DNA of 64,000 nucleotides from contig CAVXBV010000007.1 of NCBI GenBank assembly GCA_963760125.1, positions 124,001 through 188,000 of the forward strand, in the 5' to 3' direction. Source of the DNA: RYN-111 sp963760125 (GTDB lineage: Bacteria > Actinomycetota > Actinomycetes > Mycobacteriales > SCTD01). The position numbers and the translations under genes are program-made. Each line of letters starts with the position of its first letter. Position 1 is the stretch's first letter. Shown here piece after piece: positions 35,926-45,024 of this stretch. The notes under the pieces are model-generated. The model saw only the letters and a program-made list of their open reading frames with translations. It searched no databases and was not told the DNA's origin.

Positions 35926-38900
35926 GTGCTCGACAACGAGCCCAGCACCCCCGCCACGACCACCCCCGCCACGACGACCCCGCCACGACCACCCCGGGCG
36001 ACGGGATCCCGCCGAGCGCGGTGGCCGCCGAGCCCAGCACGACCCCGGACGCTGTCACCGAGGCGCCGAAGAAGGCCGTGCGCCGCCGGGCCACGAAGGC
36101 CACCGCTGCGCCCAAGGCCGAGGCGACCGACGAGAGCGCCGCCGCCCCCGAGGCGCAGACGCCGGCTGCCGAGGCCGAGTCTCCGGCTGAGGACGCGGCG
36201 CCGAAGAAGGCCGCGAAGAAGGCTCCCGCCAAGAAGGCAGCCCCGCGCAAGCGGGCGGCCGCCAAGCCCGACAGCCCCACCGACAGCCCCACCGACAGCC
36301 CCACCGACAGCCCCACCGGCAGCCCTGCCGACAGCACGGACGTCGCTGCCGAGGACGAGGACGCCGCCGACCCGGGCCGAGCGACCGAGGCACCCGACGC
36401 GTCCCCCACGGACATGCCCTCGGACACGCCCTCGGACCCGCCCGCCGACGCGACCGCCGGGTACGGCGACGAGGCCACCCCCCGCCGCCGTACCCGCGCC
36501 CCGGCCGTCGTCCTGACCTTCCAGCCGCCCGTCCCGACCGAGGACGCTCCCGCCCCGCGCCAGCGCCGTCGTGCCGGCACCGCCGGCGCGGTGAACCCGG
36601 CCGACGTCGTGAGCACCCAGGCCGCCGACGAGCAGGCCAAGGACGCCACCGCCGACGAGGACACCGAGGACGACGACACCGAGGGCGGTGCCCGCCCCCG
36701 CCGCCGTCGCGGCCGTCGTGGTCGGGGTGGTTCGGGCACCCGGACGGCCCAGGGCACAGACGACGCCGACGAGGACGACGACACCACCGGTGACAGCGCG
36801 GACAGCCCCGGCACCCGCTCCAGCGGATCCCCCCGCAAGGCCGCCGGCACGAGCGCCGACGCCAGCGAGGACGACGAGGACGAGGACGACGAGGACGGTC
36901 CCGCGGGCACCGGCACGCGTCGCCGTCGGCGGCGCCGCCGCAGTGGCGGAGGCGGCGGAGGCGGCGGTCAGAGCGGCGACGGCGACAACGACGCCGACGG
37001 CGATGTCCCGACCGTCGTGCACGTCCGCGAGCCAGGCTCCCGCAGCTCCGGCAGTGGCGGCGGTGGCAGCCGCAACCGCAGCAGCCGCGACCGCGACGGC
37101 GGCGGCGCCGCTGACGAGGACGGCGTGCGCGGCATCAGCGGCAGCACCCGTATGGCCGCCAAGCGCGTCCGGCGCCAGGAGGGTCGCGACAGCGGCCGCA
37201 AGCGCGCCCCCATCGTGTCCGAGGCAGAGTTCCTCGCTCGCCGCGAGGCCGTCGAGCGCCAGATGGTCGTCCGTCAGAAGGGCGACCGCACCCAGATCGC
37301 GGTCCTCGAGGACGGCATCCTGGTCGAGCACTACGTCACGAAGGCCAGCGCCACGTCGTACGCCGGGAACGTCTACCTCGGGCGCGTGCAGAACGTCCTG
37401 CCGAGCATGGAGGCGGCGTTCGTCGACATCGGCAAGGGCCGCAACGCCGTGCTGTACGCCGGCGAGGTCAACTGGGAGGGCGTGTCGGGCGGCTCGCGCA
37501 AGATCGAGCAGGCGCTGAAGTCCGGCCAGGAGGTCCTGGTCCAGGTCAGCAAGGACCCGATCGGCCACAAGGGCGCCCGCCTCACCAGCCAGATCAGCCT
37601 GCCCGGCCGCTACCTGGTCTACGTGCCCGAGAGCTCGATGACCGGGATCAGCCGCAAGCTGCCCGAGACCGAGCGCACCCGGCTGAAGAACATCCTCAAG
37701 AACGTCGTCCCGGACGGCGCCGGCGTGATCATCCGCACGGCCGCCGAGGGGGTGTCGGAGGAGGAGATCGCCAAGGACGTCCGCCGGCTGCAGGCGCAGT
37801 GGGAGGTCATCCAGAGCAAGACCTCGCAGGGTGGCGCGCCCAAGCAGCTGCACGCCGAGCCCGACCTGGTCATCAAGGTCGTCCGCGACATCTTCAACGA
37901 GGACTTCACGAGCCTGGTGGTCCAGGGCGACTCCGAGTGGGACACCATCCGTGAGTACGTCGAGTTCGTGGCCCCCGACCTCGCGCCGCGCCTGAGCCGC
38001 TTCGCCGGCAACGGTGACGTGTTCAGCGAGCACCGGGTGGACGAGCAGCTGCTTAAGGCGCTCGACCGCAAGGTGCACCTGCCCTCGGGCGGCTCGCTGG
38101 TCATCGACCGCACCGAGGCGATGGTCGTCGTCGACGTCAACACCGGCAAGTACGTCGGCAAGGGCGGCAACCTCGAGGAGACGGTCACCCGCAACAACCT
38201 CGAGGCCGCGGAGGAGATCGCCCGCCAGCTGCGCCTGCGCGACCTCGGCGGCATCATCGTCGTCGACTTCATCGACATGGTCCTCGAGAGCAACCGCGAC
38301 CTCGTGGTCCGTCGACTGGTCGAGTGCCTCGGTCGTGACCGCACCAAGCACCAGGTCGCCGAGGTCACCTCGCTGGGCCTGGTCCAGATGACTCGCAAGC
38401 GGGTGGGTCAGGGTCTGCTCGAGAGCTTCAGCGAGACCTGCGAGTCCTGCAACGGCCGCGGCGTGAAGGTCCACCTCGACCCGGTCGACCCCAAGCCGCA
38501 CCGCGACGACCGTGACCGCGCCCCGCGGGTCGGTCCGAAGCCGCCCCTGCCGGCAGGCGCTCCCGCGCCGGCCGAGAACAAGGAGCCGGCTGAGGGCGGT
38601 GGCTCGCGCAACCGCCGTCGCCGCGGAGGCCGTGGGCAGGGCGCCGGATCGCTGCCGCTCGAGAGCACCGTCGACCCGTCGAACGAGCTCGCCGAGATCC
38701 TCGACGCCGGCAAGGCGCTCGCCGCGCAGACCCCCGTGGCCGACGCCGTCGAGCAGGCGACGCCCGTCGTGGCTGTCCCGGCGCCGGTCGAGGTCGAGAT
38801 CGCGGCGGACGTCCCCGTCGCCGATGCGGTCGAGCAGGCCACCGAGGTCGTGCTCGAGCCCGAAGCGGTGCCCGTGCTGCAGGACCCGCCCGTCGAGGAG

Positions 38901-39011
38901 CCCGACCTGGTCGCGACGCCTGTGAGTGACGCGCCTGCCGAGCCGGCTGCGGAGCCGGTGAAGAAGCGCCGCCGCGCCGCCAGCCGCCCGGCCGGCAGTC
39001 CCACCGACTGA
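35926..39011 (+). CDS. rne: Ribonuclease E/G, with apparent frameshift near the 5' end
   Basis: An endoribonuclease for mRNA decay and rRNA/tRNA maturation. The catalytic core (S1 domain from about 37330, MVVVDVNTGKYVG and IVVDFIDM metal-binding Asp residues, zinc-link CESCNGRG) is flanked by disordered tails rich in Asp, Glu, Ala and Arg. The expected N-terminus VLDNEPSTP starts at GTG 35926 but is in a different frame from the body. One C added to the run at 35978-35981 (four C, versus five in the preceding 15-bp unit) would join the frames. If the sequence is right, translation could begin at GTG 36021. The body frame is open from 35640, but that part lacks family resemblance. Confidence 0.88.
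36270..36329. repeat. 12-bp coding tandem repeat in rne
   Basis: Four perfect GACAGCCCCACC units plus one degenerate unit encode (Asp-Ser-Pro-Thr)x4 in the disordered N-terminal tail of RNase E. Copy number changes would stay in frame. Confidence 0.8.
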
Positions 39012-39018
39012 CGCGCGC

Positions 39019-39048
39019 TTGAGGGCCGGGCGACCGGTCCGGTAGAGT
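39019..39048 (+). promoter_or_regulatory. Promoter of rplU-rpmA
   Basis: TTGAGG (-35) and TAGAGT (-10) are spaced 18 bases apart, a good vegetative sigma promoter. It starts 7 bp after the rne stop and lies 85 bp before the rplU start, so there is an untranslated leader of about 75 bases. Confidence 0.65.
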
Positions 39049-39133
39049 CTGCAGGTCCCGCGTGCGCGCGAGACCGCCCTGCGCCGCCCTCCATGGGCCG
39101 GCCAGGTCCCACCTCCGTTCGAAGGGCTCCTCC

Positions 39134-39448
39134 GTGTACGCCATCGTCAAGACCGGCGGCAAGCAGTACAAGGTCGCTGTCGGCGACACCGTCGAGATCG
39201 AGAAGCTCGCCGGTGCAGCCGGTGCGAGCATCACGCTCCCGGCGCTCCTCGTCGTCGACGGCACCGACGTCACCAGCGACGCCAAGGCGCTCGCCGGCGT
39301 CACGGTGTCCGCCGAGGTGCTCGCCCAGACCAAGGGCCCCAAGATCAGCATCATGAAGTACAAGAACAAGACCGGCTACAAGAAGCGCATGGGTCACCGC
39401 CAGCAGCTGACCCAGGTGCGCGTCACCGACATCACCGTGAAGGGCTGA
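39134..39448 (+). CDS. rplU: 50S ribosomal protein L21
   Basis: A large-subunit protein of 104 residues. Signatures are YAIVKTGGKQYKVAVGD at the start and KYKNKTGYKKRMGHRQQ near the end. GTG start; upstream in-frame codons belong to the leader. It is followed 4 bases later by rpmA, the standard order. Confidence 0.97.
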   Translation: MYAIVKTGGKQYKVAVGDTVEIEKLAGAAGASITLPALLVVDGTDVTSDAKALAGVTVSAEVLAQTKGPKISIMKYKNKTGYKKRMGHRQQLTQVRVTDITVKG

Positions 39449-39452
39449 CGAG

Positions 39453-39707
39453 ATGGCTCACAAGAAGGGTGCATCGAGCTCCCGTAACGGCCGCGACAGC
39501 AACGCGCAGTACCTCGGCGTGAAGCGCTTCGGTGGCCAGGTCGTCAAGGCCGGCGAGATCATCGTCCGCCAGCGCGGCACCCACTTCCACCCGGGTGACA
39601 ACGTCGGTCGCGGTGGCGACGACACGCTGTTCGCGCTGGAGCCCGGCGCCGTCGAGTTCGGCCGCAAGCGCAACCGCAAGGTCGTCAGCATCGTGCCGGT
39701 CGGCTAG
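39453..39707 (+). CDS. rpmA: 50S ribosomal protein L27
   Basis: An 84-residue protein beginning MAHKKGASSSRNGRDSNAQ, with GVKRFGGQVVKAGEIIVRQRGT and HFHPGDNVGRGGDDTLFAL. It lacks the cleavable N-terminal extension seen in Firmicutes. Its N-terminus reaches the peptidyl-transferase centre. Co-transcribed with rplU and followed by a strong hairpin. Confidence 0.98.
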   Translation: MAHKKGASSSRNGRDSNAQYLGVKRFGGQVVKAGEIIVRQRGTHFHPGDNVGRGGDDTLFALEPGAVEFGRKRNRKVVSIVPVG

Positions 39708-39729
39708 AGCACACACCAAGCATCCGAGA

Positions 39730-39763
39730 GGGCGGGCCGGGATTCCGGTCCGCCCTTCTCGTT
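39730..39763 (+). terminator. Rho-independent-type terminator after rpmA
   Basis: GGGCGGGCCGG and CCGGTCCGCCC form an 11-bp stem with one G-T pair and a GATT loop, followed by TTCTCGTT. obgE begins 14 bp further on, so some read-through is likely. Confidence 0.75.
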
Positions 39764-39777
39764 GAGAGGACCTCGCT

Positions 39778-41217
39778 GTGACCACGTTCGTCGATCGCGT
39801 CGTGCTGCACGTCGCTGCCGGCGACGGCGGCCACGGCTGCGCCTCTGTCCGTCGGGAGAAGTTCAAGCCACTCGGTGGCCCCGATGGCGCCGACGGTGGG
39901 CACGGCGGAGACGTCGTCCTCGTCGTCGACCACAACGTCACGACGCTGCTGGACTACCACTTCCACCCGCACCAGAAGGCGACCTCGGGCAAGGCCGGCG
40001 GCGGCGACATGCGGACCGGCGCCCAGGGCCACACCCTGGAGCTGCCGGTCCCCAACGGCACCGTCGTGCTCGGCCCGGACGGAGAGGTCCTCGCTGACCT
40101 CGTCGGGGAGGGCACCCGCTACATCGTGGCGCGCGGGGGCCGCGGGGGGCTCGGGAACGCCGCGCTCGCCTCGGTCAAGCGCAAGGCCCCCGGTTTCGCG
40201 CTGTTCGGTGAGCCCGGCGAGAGCGCCGACGTCGTGCTCGAGCTCAAGTCGGTCGCCGACGCCGCCCTCGTGGGCTTCCCGAGCGCCGGCAAGTCCAGCC
40301 TGATCGCCGCCCTGTCTTCGGCCCGGCCCAAGATCGCGGACTACCCGTTCACCACGCTGGTCCCGAACCTGGGCGTGGTGCAGTCGGCGGGCACCACCTT
40401 CACCATCGCCGACGTCCCCGGGCTCATCCCCGGCGCTTCGCAGGGCAAGGGGCTGGGCCTGGAGTTCCTGCGCCACGTCGAGCGGTGCAGCGTGCTGGTC
40501 CACGTCCTGGACTGCGGCACGCTCGACCCCGGCCGCGACCCGCTCACCGATCTCGACCTCATCGAGACCGAGCTCGAGCAGTACAAGACGTCGCTGTCCG
40601 ACCGCCCGCGCCTGGTGGTCCTCAACAAGGCCGACCTGCCCGAGGGTCACGACCTCGCCGACATCGTCACGCCGGACCTCGAGGCGCGCGGCTACCGGGT
40701 CCTGACCGTGTCGGCGGTCTCGCGCCTGGGCCTGCAGGAGCTCACCTACGCCCTCGCCGACATCATCAAGGCCCACCGGGCGGCCCAGCCCGTCGAGGTG
40801 GCCACGCGCATCGTGCTGCGCCCCACGGCCGTCGACGACCTCGGCTTCACCGTCGACCTCGAGGACGACGTGTACGTCGTGCGCGGCGCGAAGCCCGAGC
40901 GCTGGATCCTGCAGACCGACTTCAACAACGAGGAGGCCACCGGCTACCTCGCGGACCGGCTCGCGCGCCTCGGGGTGGAGAAGAAGCTGGCCGAGATGGG
41001 CGCGCAGCCGGACGACGCCGTACAGATCGGTGAGGTCGTCTTCGACTGGCAGCCCACGCTCATGGAGGAGTTCGCCTCCGGGATGCGCGGGGTCGACTCC
41101 CGTTTCGAGGACCAGTCCCGGCCGCGGGCCGGTCAGCGCCGCATGGAGAAGGACATCCGCCGCGCCGAGCGCCTCGGCATTCACGTCGAGGTCCCCGACG
41201 AGGACGACGAGTCCTAG
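39778..41217 (+). CDS. obgE: GTPase Obg (ObgE/CgtA)
   Basis: A ribosome-associated GTPase acting in 50S assembly and stress control. The 479 residues comprise the glycine-rich Obg fold (about 1-158), a G domain with G1 GFPSAGKSS, switch PFTTLVPNLG, G3 DVPGLIPGAS and G4 NKAD, and a C-terminal OCT domain (about 350-430), with an acidic tail. GTG start after GAGAGGACC. Its TAG stop forms part of the proB -10 element. Confidence 0.96.
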   Translation: MTTFVDRVVLHVAAGDGGHGCASVRREKFKPLGGPDGADGGHGGDVVLVVDHNVTTLLDYHFHPHQKATSGKAGGGDMRTGAQGHTLELPVPNGTVVLGPDGEVLADLVGEGTRYIVARGGRGGLGNAALASVKRKAPGFALFGEPGESADVVLELKSVADAALVGFPSAGKSSLIAALSSARPKIADYPFTTLVPNLGVVQSAGTTFTIADVPGLIPGASQGKGLGLEFLRHVERCSVLVHVLDCGTLDPGRDPLTDLDLIETELEQYKTSLSDRPRLVVLNKADLPEGHDLADIVTPDLEARGYRVLTVSAVSRLGLQELTYALADIIKAHRAAQPVEVATRIVLRPTAVDDLGFTVDLEDDVYVVRGAKPERWILQTDFNNEEATGYLADRLARLGVEKKLAEMGAQPDDAVQIGEVVFDWQPTLMEEFASGMRGVDSRFEDQSRPRAGQRRMEKDIRRAERLGIHVEVPDEDDES

Positions 41218-41220
41218 GCT
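41215..41220 (+). promoter_or_regulatory. Leaderless -10 element of proB
   Basis: TAGGCT is followed by 6 bases and the proB GTG. Its first three bases are the obgE stop codon. Confidence 0.45.
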
Positions 41221-41226
41221 CCTGCC

Positions 41227-42306
41227 GTGATCGCTGACCGCTCGACCGTGGCGCAGGCGCGCCGCATCGTCGTCAAGGTCGGCTCGTCCTCCCTGACCAC
41301 CGCCTCGGGCGGTCTGGACTTGGCCCGCCTCGACGCCCTCGTGTCGTCGCTCGCGGACCGGCCTGGGCTGGTCCTGGTGTCCAGCGGGGCCATCGCCGCA
41401 GGGCTCGCCCCCCTGGGGCTGGCCAAGCGCCCCCGCGACCTCGCCACCCAGCAGGCTGCCGCCTCCGTCGGGCAGGCCGAGCTCATCCACGCCTACTCGT
41501 TGTCGTTCGCGCGGCACGGCCGCACGGTGGGTCAGGTCCTCCTGACGGCCGACGACGTCGTACGCCGGGCGCACTACCGCAACGCGCAGACCACGCTGGA
41601 CCGGCTGCTCGCCCTCGGCGTGACGCCGGTCGTCAACGAGAACGACGCCGTGGCCACCGACGAGATCCGCTTCGGCGACAACGACCGGCTCGCGGCGCTG
41701 GTCGCCCACCTGGTCCGGGCCGACGCCCTGGTGCTGCTGTCGGACGTCGACGGGCTGTACGACGGGGACCCACGCCGTAGCGGCTCACAGCTGCTCACCG
41801 AGGTGCGGTCCGCCGCCGATCTCGACGGCGTGTCCGTGACCGGCACCGGCTCGGGGCTCGGGACCGGTGGGATGGCCTCGAAAGTGGACGCCGCGCGCGT
41901 CGCGACCTCCGCCGGGATCCCGGTGCTGCTCGGGGGGGCGGCCCGCGTGCTGGACCTGCTGGCGGGGGAGGGCGGCACCTTCTTCGCCCCGACCGGCTCG
42001 CGCATGTCCGCGCGCCTGCTCTGGCTGGCCCACGCCTCCACGCCGCGTGGCCGGTTGATCCTCGACGCGGGCGCGGTGGCGGCGGTCTGCGAGCGCCGCC
42101 TGTCCCTGCTCCCCGCCGGCATCACGTCGATCGAGGGCGAGTTCGTGGCGGGGGACCCGGTGGAGCTCCTCGGCCCCACCGGCATCCTCGTCGCGCGGGG
42201 CCTGGTCGGGTACGACGCTGCCGAGCTGCCAGGGCTGCTTGGCCGCTCGACGCGCGAGACCGGTCGGCGCGAGGTCGTCCACCGCGACGACCTCGTCCTC
42301 GTCTAG
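41227..42306 (+). CDS. proB: Glutamate 5-kinase
   Basis: First step of proline synthesis. The 359 residues have an amino-acid-kinase domain (VVKVGSSSLT, LVSSGAIAAGL, VVNENDAVATDEIRFGDND) and a C-terminal PUA domain (about 275-350). GTG start with a leaderless-type -10. It is the first of the proB-proA pair, which has an internal promoter-like box before proA. Confidence 0.95.
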   Translation: MIADRSTVAQARRIVVKVGSSSLTTASGGLDLARLDALVSSLADRPGLVLVSSGAIAAGLAPLGLAKRPRDLATQQAAASVGQAELIHAYSLSFARHGRTVGQVLLTADDVVRRAHYRNAQTTLDRLLALGVTPVVNENDAVATDEIRFGDNDRLAALVAHLVRADALVLLSDVDGLYDGDPRRSGSQLLTEVRSAADLDGVSVTGTGSGLGTGGMASKVDAARVATSAGIPVLLGGAARVLDLLAGEGGTFFAPTGSRMSARLLWLAHASTPRGRLILDAGAVAAVCERRLSLLPAGITSIEGEFVAGDPVELLGPTGILVARGLVGYDAAELPGLLGRSTRETGRREVVHRDDLVLV

Positions 42307-42356
42307 CCACCCCCGTCCTCGCCTAACGTCCGAGCGAGGGAGGGCCGCCGCGGTCG

Positions 42357-42362
42357 TACGCT
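42357..42362 (+). promoter_or_regulatory. Leaderless -10 element of proA
   Basis: TACGCT is followed by 7 bases and the proA ATG. It lies in the 63-bp gap after proB, so proA may be transcribed independently. Confidence 0.45.
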
Positions 42363-42369
42363 GAGGCGC

Positions 42370-43617
42370 ATGACGACCTCCCCGGTGCTGGACGCCGCCC
42401 GCCGCGCCAAGACCGCCGCGGCGGCGCTGGCCCCGCTGAACCGGAGCACCAAGGACGCTGCCCTGCACGCGATGGCGGACGCCCTGGTCGCCCAGACCTC
42501 GCGCATCCTGGCGGCCAACGCCCTCGACGTCGACGCCGGCCGCGACGCCGGGACCAGCGACGCGATGCTCGACCGGCTGGCGCTCACGGAGGGCCGGGTC
42601 GCGGCGATGGCCGACGGTCTGCGGCACGTGGCCGGCCTGCCCGACCCGGTCGGTGAGGTGATGCGCGGCTCGACGCTCCCCAACGGGCTCGAGCTCCGCC
42701 AGGTGCGGGTGCCGCTCGGGGTCGTCGGCATCGTCTACGAGGCACGCCCCAACGTCACGGCGGACGCAGCCGGCCTCTGCGTGAAGAGCGGCAACGCCGT
42801 ACTGCTGCGGGGTTCTGCCTCGGCGTACCGCTCCAACACGGTCATCGTGGAGGTGCTGTCCGGCGCGGCGACGATGCTGCCTGAGCACACGGTCCAGCTC
42901 GTTCCCGGGACGGACCGCTCCTCGGTCCAGGAGCTCATGACGGCCCGTGGGCTGGTCGACGTGCTCATCCCGCGCGGTGGCGCGTCCCTCATCGCCTCGG
43001 TGGTCGAGGGGGCGACGGTGCCCGTCATCGAGACCGGGGTCGGCAACTGCACGGTGTACGTCGACGCGTCGGCCGACCTGGAGAAGGCCGTCGCGATCGT
43101 GGTGGACGGCAAGACGACCCGCCCGTCGGTGTGCAACGCCACCGAGACCCTGCTCGTGCACGCCTCGGTCGCCGAGGCGTTCCTCCCGCTGGTTGTGAAG
43201 GCCCTGCAGGACAAGGGGGTCACGCTGCACGCCGACGACCGGGCGCGAGCCTACGACCCGTCCTCGGTCGCCGTCACCGATGAGGACTGGGCCGCGGAGT
43301 ACCTGTCCCTCGACCTCGCGGTCGGCGTCGTGGACTCGTTGGAGGACGCGGTGGCGCACATCCGCCGCTGGGGGAGCGGCCACACCGAGGCCATCGTGAC
43401 GCGGGACGTCGACGAGGCGCGTCGGTTCGTGAGGTCGCTCGACAGCGCGGCCGTGATGATCAACGCTTCGACCCGCTTCACCGACGGCGGCGAGTTCGGC
43501 TTCGGGGCCGAGATCGGGATCTCCACGCAGAAGCTGCACGCCCGCGGACCGATGGGACTGCCGGAGCTGACCAGCACGACGTACGTCGTGACCGGCGACG
43601 GGCACGTCCGCGGCTGA
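42370..43617 (+). CDS. proA: Glutamate-5-semialdehyde dehydrogenase (gamma-glutamyl phosphate reductase)
   Basis: Second step of proline synthesis, reducing glutamyl 5-phosphate with NADPH. The 415 residues include VPLGVVGIVYEARPNVTAD, KSGNAVLLRGS, DVLIPRGGASLI and the catalytic Cys in RPSVCNATETLLV. The C-terminal HARGPMGLPELTSTTYVV is diagnostic. Complete and normal in length. Confidence 0.97.
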   Translation: MTTSPVLDAARRAKTAAAALAPLNRSTKDAALHAMADALVAQTSRILAANALDVDAGRDAGTSDAMLDRLALTEGRVAAMADGLRHVAGLPDPVGEVMRGSTLPNGLELRQVRVPLGVVGIVYEARPNVTADAAGLCVKSGNAVLLRGSASAYRSNTVIVEVLSGAATMLPEHTVQLVPGTDRSSVQELMTARGLVDVLIPRGGASLIASVVEGATVPVIETGVGNCTVYVDASADLEKAVAIVVDGKTTRPSVCNATETLLVHASVAEAFLPLVVKALQDKGVTLHADDRARAYDPSSVAVTDEDWAAEYLSLDLAVGVVDSLEDAVAHIRRWGSGHTEAIVTRDVDEARRFVRSLDSAAVMINASTRFTDGGEFGFGAEIGISTQKLHARGPMGLPELTSTTYVVTGDGHVRG

Positions 43618-43743
43618 TCCCGCAGGACCTCGCTGCCTCCCGTGCGTCCTCAGGAGTCAGGGGGCGCCGAGCGTGCAGGTGATGACGTCCGGGAGGTGAG
43701 GGGACGGCGGGAACTCCTCGGGCGGGTGGGTCGTCGGACGAGG

Positions 43744-44115
43744 GTGATCTCCCTCAACCGACGACAGGTCCTCGCCGTGGGCGGCCTGGCCGGCGCCACG
43801 GCGTGCAGCGGTGGCGGCCGCAAGGCCCTTCCGCCCCCGGGCGCTGAGCTCGCGCAGCTCGCGGACCTCCCCCTGAACGAGCTGGTCGTCCGCGACAAGG
43901 TGGTGCTGCGGCGCGTCTCGGACACCGAGGTGACGGCCTTCACGGCGGTGTGCACGCACACGGGGTGCACGGTCGGGGCCTCGGGTCAGGCGCTGGTGTG
44001 CCCCTGCCACGGCAGTGAGTTCGACCAGACAGGCGCGGTGACGCAGGGCCCGGCCCAGGAGGCCCTGGCGCCGGTCGCCGTGGTCGTGGTCGACGGCGTG
44101 GTCCGCACGGCCTGA
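43744..44115 (+). CDS. Rieske [2Fe-2S] protein with Tat-like signal
   Basis: A 123-residue exported or membrane-anchored redox protein. Cluster ligands are in CTHTGC and CPCHGSEFD. The N-terminus LNRRQVLAVGGLAGATAC combines a twin-arginine motif, a hydrophobic stretch and a lipobox-like Cys, so it may be a Tat-exported lipoprotein. I chose the GTG at 43744; in-frame GTGs at 43696 and 43726 are alternatives. It stands alone between proA and a convergent gene, so its redox partner is unknown. Confidence 0.85.
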   Translation: MISLNRRQVLAVGGLAGATACSGGGRKALPPPGAELAQLADLPLNELVVRDKVVLRRVSDTEVTAFTAVCTHTGCTVGASGQALVCPCHGSEFDQTGAVTQGPAQEALAPVAVVVVDGVVRTA

Positions 44116-44129
44116 GCCGCCGGGGGTGC

Positions 44130-44996
44130 TCAGTGGCCGCTGGCGGCGCCCTCCTCGGCGAGGTGGCCGGTGAGGGCGGCGTAGTCCTCGCCGCTGTGCC
44201 CGGCAGCCAGCGCGCGCTTGGCCTGGTCCAGGCAGGCTCGGGTCACCTCGAGGTCGCTGTCCGCCGACGTCACCGCGAGGTCGAGGTCCTTGGCCATGAG
44301 GTCGAGCGAGAAGGTGGTCGCGCTGTAGTCACCGCTCTGGACCATCGGCGCCTTCTGGCCGAGATACCACCCGTAGGCGGTCTGCCCCAGGACCCCGAGC
44401 AGCAGGTCGCGGTCGAGCCCGAGGTCGTGGCCGAGTCGCAGTGACTCCCCGACGCCGGCGGCCATCACACCGAGCCCTTGGTTGACGCAGAGCTTCAGGC
44501 CGCTGGCCGACCCGACGCCGCCCACGTGCAGGACCCGGTCCGGGTCGCCCCAGAGCTCGGCAAGCGGGCGGGCCACCGCCACGTCGTCCGACGCCCCGCC
44601 GAGGAAGACGCCCAGGGTCCCCTCGGCGGCGGGCTTCAGCGACCCGGCGATCGGCGCATCGACGTACCGCAACCCACCGGCGGCGCAGGCCGTGCCGAAC
44701 TCGTGCGCGGCGGCTGGCCCGATCGTCGTGGCGTCCAGCACGAGGGCGCCCGGTGCTCCCGCGATGACGTCGGCCAGCACCGCGCGCACCGAGTCCGGGC
44801 CGAAGAGCACCAGAACCACCACGTCGGCGCCCTGGACCGCAGCCGTGACGGACGTGGCCTCGCGGGCACCCAGGTCGACGAGGTCACCGGCCTTGCCGGA
44901 CGTGCGGTTCCAGACCGTGAGGTCGTGCCCGGACCGCGCGACGTGCGCGGCCATGAGCGAGCCGATGCGACCGAGTCCGAGCCAGGCGACCTTCAT
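44130..44996 (-). CDS. NAD(P)-dependent 3-hydroxyisobutyrate dehydrogenase-family oxidoreductase
   Basis: The 288-residue protein has a Rossmann domain starting VAWLGLGRIGSLMAAHVARSG with cofactor residues near WNRTSGKA. The central ATTIGPAAAHEF and YVDAPIAGSLKPAAEG match the substrate-binding signatures. GLKLCVNQGLG contains the catalytic Lys of the beta-hydroxyacid dehydrogenase/GLYR family. The C-terminal all-helical domain completes the fold. The substrate cannot be named. A TAGGGT box 7 bases upstream marks a leaderless start. Confidence 0.87.
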   Translation of the reverse strand: MKVAWLGLGRIGSLMAAHVARSGHDLTVWNRTSGKAGDLVDLGAREATSVTAAVQGADVVVLVLFGPDSVRAVLADVIAGAPGALVLDATTIGPAAAHEFGTACAAGGLRYVDAPIAGSLKPAAEGTLGVFLGGASDDVAVARPLAELWGDPDRVLHVGGVGSASGLKLCVNQGLGVMAAGVGESLRLGHDLGLDRDLLLGVLGQTAYGWYLGQKAPMVQSGDYSATTFSLDLMAKDLDLAVTSADSDLEVTRACLDQAKRALAAGHSGEDYAALTGHLAEEGAASGH

Positions 44997-45003
44997 GGTG
45001 GCG

Positions 45004-45009
45004 ACCCTA
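45004..45009 (-). promoter_or_regulatory. Leaderless -10 element of the GLYR-type dehydrogenase gene
   Basis: On the minus strand TAGGGT is followed by 7 bases and the ATG at 44996. Confidence 0.5.
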
Positions 45010-45024
45010 GCCCCGCACCGCTGG

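Noticed and set aside
36270..36329. Possible CRISPR-like or noncoding repeat array
   Set aside because: Units are contiguous 12-mers without spacers and are read in frame as DSPT within RNase E.
35838..38501. 887-codon open frame on the minus strand across rne
   Set aside because: Low-complexity antisense of the repetitive RNase E coding sequence; no motif, and the plus strand has the catalytic core.
39049..39133. Ribosomal-protein L21 leader or riboswitch before rplU
   Set aside because: The leader is GC-rich but I could not build a convincing conserved structure by eye.
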